A stretch of 5,255 nucleotides of DNA from Microcaldota archaeon (GTDB lineage Archaea > Micrarchaeota > Micrarchaeia > Micrarchaeales > CABMGC01), in assembly GCA_028866975.1 (NCBI GenBank), contig JAGWHG010000049.1:1-5255 (forward strand). The letters are read 5' to 3'. The notes beneath the pieces were generated by a model. That model ran no database searches, had not been told where the DNA came from, and saw only the letters and a list, made by a program, of their open reading frames with translations. Positions 1-4,536 of this stretch are shown here, piece after piece (position 1 is the stretch's first letter; each line of letters begins with the position of its first letter). Position numbers and translations under genes: made by a program.

Positions 1-23
1 GAAAGCTCAGGATAAAGAAGTGA
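1..23 (+). CDS. rpl39e: Ribosomal protein L39e, C-terminal end only (partial)
   Basis: Only the last six codons and the TGA stop (21-23) are in the window; bases 1-2 finish a preceding codon. They read Lys-Leu-Arg-Ile-Lys-Lys, which resembles the usual L39e end (…R-T/S-K-L-K-I/V). L39e is a tiny basic protein of about 50 residues that lines the peptide exit tunnel of the large subunit. In archaea its gene commonly sits directly before rpl31e, as it would here, with four bases between its stop and the next ATG. The call rests on six residues plus gene order, so it is good but not proven. Confidence 0.68.
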
Positions 24-24
24 T
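20..24 (+). promoter_or_regulatory. Possible ribosome binding site for rpl31e (GTGAT)
   Basis: GTGAT matches the 3' part of the archaeal Shine-Dalgarno consensus GGAGGTGAT. It overlaps the L39e stop codon and ends three bases before the rpl31e ATG, which is close for a functional site. It suggests translational coupling from L39e to L31e. Confidence 0.35.
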
Positions 25-27
25 AAA

Positions 28-435
28 ATGGCAGACACGATAGCGACGATAAGTCTTAGGAGGAAACTAGTCAGGATACACACATCTCGAAGGATGGCAA
101 AGTCGATGGACTATCTCAAGGAGAGCGTCGCCAGGCTGTCTAAGGTGACCCCGCAGAACGTCAAGCTCGACAAGAGCGTAAACAATTTCATGCAGATGCA
201 TTCGATCGGCAGGATGAGCAGAATAGAGGTCAAGCTCGTCAAGGATGCAAATTCAGTAAAGGTATCAATGCTAAACCAAAAGGCTATGGCGCCTGCGCCA
301 GCACCTGCAAAGGTCGCGGCTAAAGAGGCAAAGCCTGCAAAGAAGGCGGAGGCAAAGACGGAGGCCAAGCAGGAGGCAAAGCCTGCGCCAAAGCCAAAGA
401 AGGAGACGCAGAAGAAGGAAGTAGAGACTAAATAG
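28..435 (+). CDS. rpl31e: Large-subunit ribosomal protein L31e with a long Ala/Lys/Pro-rich tail
   Basis: L31e is an archaeal/eukaryotic protein on the solvent side of the large ribosomal subunit near the tunnel exit, where it contacts nascent-chain factors. Residues 1-82 form the recognisable core: the opening TIATISLRR strand, a helix with RRMAKSMDYLKESVARL, the VKLDKSVNNF strand region and the closing IEVKLVKDANSVKVSML strand. The normal family length is about 80-100 residues. Here residues 83-135 add a low-complexity extension made almost only of Ala, Lys, Pro, Glu and Gln. The usual N-x-x-I-W-x-x-G segment is replaced by NNFMQMHSIG, so the conserved Trp is absent. The ATG lies four bases after the L39e stop, and the next gene, aIF6, follows after 30 bases. 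The family call is secure; the tail's role is unknown. Confidence 0.92.
   Translation: MADTIATISLRRKLVRIHTSRRMAKSMDYLKESVARLSKVTPQNVKLDKSVNNFMQMHSIGRMSRIEVKLVKDANSVKVSMLNQKAMAPAPAPAKVAAKEAKPAKKAEAKTEAKQEAKPAPKPKKETQKKEVETK
274..432 (+). repeat. Low-complexity tail of L31e, with internal direct repeat
   Basis: This stretch encodes residues 83-135 of L31e, built from Ala-Lys, Pro-Ala and Glu-Ala-Lys units. At the DNA level a 14-base direct repeat, GAGGCAAAGCCTGC, occurs at 325-338 and 373-386, 48 bases apart and in the same frame. That is consistent with growth of the tail by duplication or slippage. The encoded tail is strongly basic and predicted to be disordered. Confidence 0.6.
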
Positions 436-440
436 TCTCT
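423..440 (+). repeat. Perfect 7-bp inverted repeat over the rpl31e stop codon
   Basis: AGAGACT (423-429) and AGTCTCT (434-440) are exact reverse complements separated by a four-base loop, AAAT. The hairpin contains the last L31e codons and the TAG stop (433-435). It is not followed by a clear T-run, so it is not a textbook terminator. It could be an mRNA processing or stability element, or chance. Confidence 0.5.
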
Positions 441-455
441 CACTGATTCTTAATA

Positions 456-459
456 AGGT
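456..459 (+). promoter_or_regulatory. Weak ribosome binding site for aIF6 (AGGT)
   Basis: AGGT is the core of the archaeal consensus GGAGGTGAT and ends six bases before the ATG at 466. That spacing is normal and supports this start codon over any downstream alternative. Confidence 0.4.
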
Positions 460-465
460 CAAGAC

Positions 466-1134
466 ATGGGAGTGGCAAGGCTAACTATTGACGGCAACAG
501 CTATGTTGGCGCATTCGGCATAGCTACAGAGAAGTTCGCGCTACTAGGCGGAGCCATCAGCGCAAAAAAGCACGAGACCATAGAAAAAGACCTCGGCGTC
601 GCAGTCATCAGCGCAACGATAGACAACTCGCACCTTGTTGGCATATACACGGCTGCAAACTCAAAGGGCGTCCTTCTTCCATTCACCTCTTATCACACAG
701 AGGTCGAGCACATAAAAAAGAAGCTCAAGGAATTCGATGTCACTGTGCTAAAGAGCGACATGAACGCGCTGCGCAACAACATACTTGCAAACGACAAGAT
801 CGCAGTGATCAATCCCGAGTATACGAGAAAGGAGGAGGTAGAGATAGGCGATGCGCTAGACGTCGAGATAGTCAAAAGGGAGATCGGCGGCTTTAAGACC
901 GTGGGTGCAAACAACATACTCACCAACACCGGACTCGTTCTAAACAACCGAGTCGATGACCAAGAAAAGGAGGAGCTTGAAAGTATATTTGGCATGAAGA
1001 GCGAGCAGACTACGGCAAACCTCGGCTCGCTAAACATCGGCCTGTGCGTCATGGCAAATTCAAGAGGGGTCGTGGTGGGAGAGCAGACAACGGGGTTTGA
1101 ACTTGCCAGAATCACCAACGGGCTCAACCTTTAA
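466..1134 (+). CDS. eif6: Translation initiation factor 6 (aIF6), ribosome anti-association factor
   Basis: aIF6 binds the large ribosomal subunit and blocks premature joining of the small subunit; it acts in the cytoplasm in subunit maturation and initiation control. The 222-residue length matches the family (about 220-225). The protein is a five-fold repeated pentein (beta-alpha propeller) fold, and the expected repeat signatures are visible in order: the GNSYVGAFGIAT-type start, a central NNILANDKIAVINPEYT segment around residues 104-120, GANNILTNTGLVLNNR around 147-162, and the C-terminal ANSRGVVVGEQTTGFELARI near 197-216. It lies between rpl31e and pfdA. In most archaea the ribosomal protein LX gene stands between aIF6 and pfdA; here only 31 bases remain. 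Very likely correct. Confidence 0.96.
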   Translation: MGVARLTIDGNSYVGAFGIATEKFALLGGAISAKKHETIEKDLGVAVISATIDNSHLVGIYTAANSKGVLLPFTSYHTEVEHIKKKLKEFDVTVLKSDMNALRNNILANDKIAVINPEYTRKEEVEIGDALDVEIVKREIGGFKTVGANNILTNTGLVLNNRVDDQEKEELESIFGMKSEQTTANLGSLNIGLCVMANSRGVVVGEQTTGFELARITNGLNL

Positions 1135-1137
1135 ATA
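1130..1137 (+). promoter_or_regulatory. TATA-like box for pfdA-ftsY
   Basis: TTTAAATA matches the archaeal TATA-box consensus and overlaps the aIF6 stop codon (1132-1134). Its centre is about 32 bases before the pfdA ATG, so transcription would begin near 1160 and give a leader of only a few bases. No strong upstream purine-rich BRE is seen. This would let pfdA-ftsY be transcribed apart from the ribosomal genes. Confidence 0.5.
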
Positions 1138-1165
1138 AAACAAATGCGCTAATAACTGTGGTAAA

Positions 1166-1576
1166 ATGGCAGAAAGGCAAGAGGAACTAAACCAGTTGCA
1201 GTACCTTTACAACGTTTACGCAAGGGAGTACGAATCGCTTGGCAGCGAGATTGCAAACTACATGAACCTCGGCGCTGCGATGGAGCGAAACATCGAGGCG
1301 CTGGAAAAGATGGGCACGGTCGAGAATTCCAATGTGCTCTTGGGGCTTGAAGGCGGCACATTCATCGAAGCGTCGATGAAGAAGGGCACCAATGTCATAG
1401 CGAACGTCGGCGCAGGATTTTTGGTGGAGATGGACCGCGAAAGGGCAAAGAAGTTCGTATCTGATAACAGCGGCAAGGTGGAAGAGAGCGTAAAAGAGCT
1501 GATGCTGCAAAGACAAAAGATAGAGAAGGAGATATCTGATCTTGCAAACAAGATAAACTCGTTGCAGCAACAGTGA
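1166..1576 (+). CDS. pfdA: Prefoldin alpha subunit (GimC alpha)
   Basis: Prefoldin is a cytoplasmic hexameric chaperone (two alpha, four beta) that catches unfolded chains with its coiled-coil tentacles and passes them to the thermosome. The 136-residue protein has the alpha-type layout: an N-terminal coiled coil (about residues 2-48), a central double beta-hairpin region (about 56-88) with the conserved NVGAGFLVEM segment, and a C-terminal coiled coil (about 90-136) rich in Glu/Lys/Gln. The length is typical of archaeal alpha subunits (about 130-150). The ATG has only a weak GGT upstream, consistent with the short leader implied by the TATA box at 1130-1137. The stop (1574-1576) abuts or overlaps ftsY, so the two are probably cotranscribed. 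A prefoldin beta gene is not in this window. Confidence 0.93.
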   Translation: MAERQEELNQLQYLYNVYAREYESLGSEIANYMNLGAAMERNIEALEKMGTVENSNVLLGLEGGTFIEASMKKGTNVIANVGAGFLVEMDRERAKKFVSDNSGKVEESVKELMLQRQKIEKEISDLANKINSLQQQ

Positions 1577-1581
1577 CTCAA

Positions 1582-2700
1582 ATGTTCGAGGGCCTTAAGA
1601 AGAAGTTCTCCGACCTCGTCGGTTCTATTGTAAACAAGGAGGAGACGAAGGCAGAGGAAGAAAAGAAGATAGAGCAAAAGGTAGAGGAGATAAAAGAGCA
1701 GCCTCGGCCAGAGCCAATCATAACGCACAAGGCCGAGGAGGCAAAAAAGCACGTAGAGGAGAAGGCAAAGCCGCCGGAGATTATAACCGAGAAGCCCAAA
1801 CTTTCAGTGATCTCTAAGATAAAGAGCGTGGTCATCGGAAAGGTTACGGTAAAAGAGAGTGATGTCGACGAACTGCTGGAAAAGTTCAAGCTGTCTCTTG
1901 TCGAAGCAGATGTAAACTACGAGGTTGCAGAGCGATTAGTCGATGACATGAAGGGCAAGATGGTCGGGCAGACAGTCTCTTCCAGTGAACTTGCGCACTA
2001 CATAAATGGGATAGTAAGCGCCTCGCTCTATGACATACTCAACAAGGGCTCAGGCACCGATATGGTAAAGCTTGCACTCTCAAAAAAGTCAAGCAATCAG
2101 GGGCCCTTCAAGATACTATTTATCGGGCCCAACGGTGCAGGCAAGACAACAACGATAGCAAAGATAACCAAGATGATGATCGACAACGGCATGACATGCG
2201 TAATGTCGGCCAGCGACACGTTCAGGGCGGCTGCGATAGAGCAGACGGTCCACCACGCAGAGAAGCTCAACGTCAAGGTGATCAAGGGAAACTACGGCTC
2301 AGACCCTGCGAGCATAGCATTCGATGCCATATCCTATGCAAAGGCGCACGGCGCAGATGTCGTTCTGATCGATAGTGCGGGAAGGCAGGACACCAACAAG
2401 AGCCTGATGGAGGAGATGCGCAAGATGGTGCGTGTAACTTCCCCAGACATGAAAGTGTTCATAGGCGAGAGTGTAACCGGCAGCGCCATACTTAACCAGG
2501 TCAGAGAGTTCAACGATGCAATAAAGCTCGACGGCATAATACTCACAAAACTAGATGTTGATGCAAAGGGCGGCAACACCATCTCTATACTCAGTTCATC
2601 GCCAGTGCCCATATTATACTTCGGAATGGGCGAGAAGTATACCGACCTGATGCCTTACAAGCCAGACTTCATAATAAAGAACATCGTCCCAGCATCTTGA
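1582..2700 (+). CDS. ftsY: Signal recognition particle receptor FtsY (SRP GTPase)
   Basis: FtsY receives the SRP-ribosome complex at the membrane; reciprocal GTP hydrolysis with SRP54 releases the nascent chain to the Sec translocon. From ATG 1582 (372 residues) I see an amphipathic start MFEGLKKKFSDLV, a charged linker (about 17-72), the helical N domain (about 75-155) and the G domain. Motifs: P-loop GPNGAGKTTT (182-191), DTFRAAAIEQ (212-221), DSAGR (264-268), TKLD (322-325) with AKGG just after, and GMGE (348-351) followed by YTDLMPY. Two positions depart from the norm: DTAGR has become DSAGR, and the usual GD-x-LAGND region reads GESVTGSA (295-302). A GTG at 1573 would give 375 residues and a GTGA overlap with pfdA. 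I prefer the ATG because the protein then starts like other FtsYs and GTGA can serve as a ribosome site five bases upstream. Confidence 0.96.
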   Translation: MFEGLKKKFSDLVGSIVNKEETKAEEEKKIEQKVEEIKEQPRPEPIITHKAEEAKKHVEEKAKPPEIITEKPKLSVISKIKSVVIGKVTVKESDVDELLEKFKLSLVEADVNYEVAERLVDDMKGKMVGQTVSSSELAHYINGIVSASLYDILNKGSGTDMVKLALSKKSSNQGPFKILFIGPNGAGKTTTIAKITKMMIDNGMTCVMSASDTFRAAAIEQTVHHAEKLNVKVIKGNYGSDPASIAFDAISYAKAHGADVVLIDSAGRQDTNKSLMEEMRKMVRVTSPDMKVFIGESVTGSAILNQVREFNDAIKLDGIILTKLDVDAKGGNTISILSSSPVPILYFGMGEKYTDLMPYKPDFIIKNIVPAS

Positions 2701-2701
2701 C

Positions 2702-2708
2702 TTATTTT
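2702..2708 (+). terminator. Possible T-rich terminator after ftsY
   Basis: TTATTTT begins two bases after the ftsY stop. Archaeal RNA polymerase often ends at T-rich non-template tracts. It lies inside the stop codon and final codons of the opposing gene, so the two transcripts may overlap. The tract is short, hence the low score. Confidence 0.3.
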
Positions 2709-4501
2709 GACAGTCCTAGCCCAAGAGAAGTGAAATTGACAGGCCTTGATGCGATATAATCCTGGCTGAATGCAAAAACCTCTATGTGCGTGTTGCTGTT
2801 TATCAATGGCAGCTGGTAGTTTATGGTATAGTTCTGAGAGGAATTAGGTGTGCTGGTAGCATTAAGCATGCCAGAAAGGAAATACTGCTCATTGTTTGGT
2901 CCCCTGCTCACAATGAAGAACGACACGTTCTGGCTAATGTTGAAAGTATTGTTAACAACTGCTCTTATCCCTATCAGGCCGAACGATTGCCCCGAGTAGC
3001 CATTCTGCAGGGAGATTATCGGAACTATCCTGCTTATCTGCAGCGATTGAGAGTTGGCATATGACTGGTGTGCTGCAATTGCGACTATCACCCCAAGCAC
3101 AACCAATCCAACGATCGAGTAGAAAATCGGCATCTTGCTCTTTACAATGTCATTGTATTTGTGGTGGTCGCTCCAAAAATACACCGCAAGCAAGATTGCG
3201 ATGAACGGAAGTCCGTATATTGTTATATTCCTCCAAGAGAGGAAAAAGATCATCATCGGCACTATTGCTATCAGTGGCTTGAGGGTCTTGGCATAAAGAT
3301 AATACAGCGCCAAAGTTACGACCAATGCGGCTGCAGATATGAAGACCGAATACCAATAGGGCAGCGGATACCATGCGACTATGAACTGCATAATGTTTGT
3401 GCCGTAGAATGGCAGCTTGTTTAGACCGAAGAGGCCAAAGATGTTGCTCGCCGCAGAAGGGTCCGATATAACAAAGGGCACATTTACGATGGCAAAGACC
3501 GCAGCTGCCGCCAAGGCGCTTTGCAGCATTGCATTAACCCCCTTCTCCCTGTATGAAAGCACAAAGAAGAATGGCAGCGCAAACCATGTCAGCTGTATCG
3601 TGCTTGCGCCAAGTCCAAGGAGCACGCCGCAAACCAATGGCCTGCTTCTGTAAAGGTATGCAAAGAGCATGAAAATCGGAACAGCCAGGTACTGCGAGGC
3701 GACTCCGACCAGCGCGTATGTGGCTACAAACCATCCTGCCAATGGTATGAGGAGGTTTTTGCTTCTCTCCGATCTTTCATAGAGTACGAAAGCCGCAATC
3801 ACCGTGAACAGTATCGTCAGATATGTGAAGCTCAGGAAATTTGTTATGCCGAGAAGTGGCAGGAAGAAGAATGCCATGAAGCTCAATGCGGGGTAATCGT
3901 ATGACAGTTCATACCCTCCGTTAAGAAGCACTGTCGGTTGGACGTGATATTGGCTAAGTATCGGAAGCATGCTCGCAGAATATGGGTTCTGCCCATTTAC
4001 CAAAAGCTGCGCTGCGTAATAATTGAATGCGACTTCATCCACCCCCTGCCACTGAACGGTGTTTATTATGTACATCACAGCGTATGCGAGGAATGATATC
4101 GCTGCAAGGCACAAGAATGCATAAACTGCACGTTTGGCGCCAGAGCGCTTGCCAAGCAATCCTGGCAGCTTGTATATTCCGTAAATCGAGATCCCCGTCG
4201 CAATGAGCAGCAACATCAGTTCATAGCCTATCTGCAAGAGTGCCTGCCCGGGAACCAAGTTGAATGCATACTCGTATACTGTCAGTATGATTATTGCAAT
4301 AAGAAATGAGAAGAATATCTTCGGGTTTTCAATTTTGTGCGGATAAAGATGCGGCAGCAAGAACAAAAGCGCTGCAATTATCGCAAGAATGAAGAGTACC
4401 ACCATCGCGGCTATGGAGAAATACTGCTCGCCGGTGAACATCACATAAGAGATGCAGAGTGCAAACAAGCCGAGCAGTAGGTACCAGTGCTTTACAAGCA
4501 T
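2702..4501 (-). CDS. Polytopic membrane protein, GT-C/GT87-like glycosyltransferase with C-terminal extracellular domain
   Basis: This 599-residue protein has about 13-14 hydrophobic segments (roughly 5-22, 29-50, 62-80, 88-110, 125-147, 205-241 as two, 250-285, 288-315, 325-345, 383-424, 427-443, 459-476). After the fifth comes a loop with VDEVAFNYYAAQLL (154-167), NPYS (172-175) and YDYPALSF (201-208). Such an acidic pair followed by NPY and YPAL motifs is typical of DUF2029/GT87-type GT-C enzymes, which transfer sugars from polyprenyl-phosphate donors outside the membrane; D155/E156 would be candidate catalytic acids. Residues 477-599 are soluble, beta-rich and carry seven N-x-S/T sequons. 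ATG 4501 is the first start after an in-frame TGA (4514-4516). The stop is one base from that of ftsY. Donor and acceptor are unknown; it could be another polytopic envelope protein. Confidence 0.72.
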   Translation of the reverse strand: MLVKHWYLLLGLFALCISYVMFTGEQYFSIAAMVVLFILAIIAALLFLLPHLYPHKIENPKIFFSFLIAIIILTVYEYAFNLVPGQALLQIGYELMLLLIATGISIYGIYKLPGLLGKRSGAKRAVYAFLCLAAISFLAYAVMYIINTVQWQGVDEVAFNYYAAQLLVNGQNPYSASMLPILSQYHVQPTVLLNGGYELSYDYPALSFMAFFFLPLLGITNFLSFTYLTILFTVIAAFVLYERSERSKNLLIPLAGWFVATYALVGVASQYLAVPIFMLFAYLYRSRPLVCGVLLGLGASTIQLTWFALPFFFVLSYREKGVNAMLQSALAAAAVFAIVNVPFVISDPSAASNIFGLFGLNKLPFYGTNIMQFIVAWYPLPYWYSVFISAAALVVTLALYYLYAKTLKPLIAIVPMMIFFLSWRNITIYGLPFIAILLAVYFWSDHHKYNDIVKSKMPIFYSIVGLVVLGVIVAIAAHQSYANSQSLQISRIVPIISLQNGYSGQSFGLIGIRAVVNNTFNISQNVSFFIVSRGPNNEQYFLSGMLNATSTPNSSQNYTINYQLPLINSNTHIEVFAFSQDYIASRPVNFTSLGLGLSK

Positions 4502-4523
4502 AAAAGGAAATTCTCATACCATG

Positions 4524-4531
4524 TATAAAAA
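4524..4531 (-). promoter_or_regulatory. TATA box for the membrane glycosyltransferase gene (leaderless)
   Basis: Read on the minus strand the bases are TTTTTATA, a good archaeal TATA box. The centre lies about 27 bases before the ATG at 4501, which places the transcription start at or within a base or two of the start codon. No Shine-Dalgarno-like sequence exists between them, in keeping with a leaderless mRNA. Confidence 0.6.
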
Positions 4532-4534
4532 TAT
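4527..4534 (-). terminator. T-run just after the glycine-rich gene, overlapping the TATA box
   Basis: On the minus strand ATATTTTT follows the stop of the glycine-rich gene by two bases. It could end that transcript as an archaeal T-rich terminator, while the same bases form part of the next gene's TATA box. No hairpin precedes it. Read-through into the downstream gene is equally possible. Confidence 0.3.
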
Positions 4535-4536
4535 CA

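Noticed and set aside
446..456. TTCTTAATAAG as a TATA box for aIF6
   Set aside because: It lies only about 10-20 bases before the ATG, too close for a start site upstream of the gene, and the sequence is a poor match.
501..1889. Minus-strand open frames across aIF6, pfdA and the start of ftsY
   Set aside because: All overlap well-supported conserved genes; their Ser/Leu/Phe-rich translations reflect antisense of Lys/Glu/Ala codons.
2786..3653. Three + strand open frames opposite the membrane protein gene
   Set aside because: They show no family resemblance, have odd composition (rich in Cys, His, Arg), and lie wholly antisense to a 599-residue frame with clear membrane helices and GT-C-like motifs.
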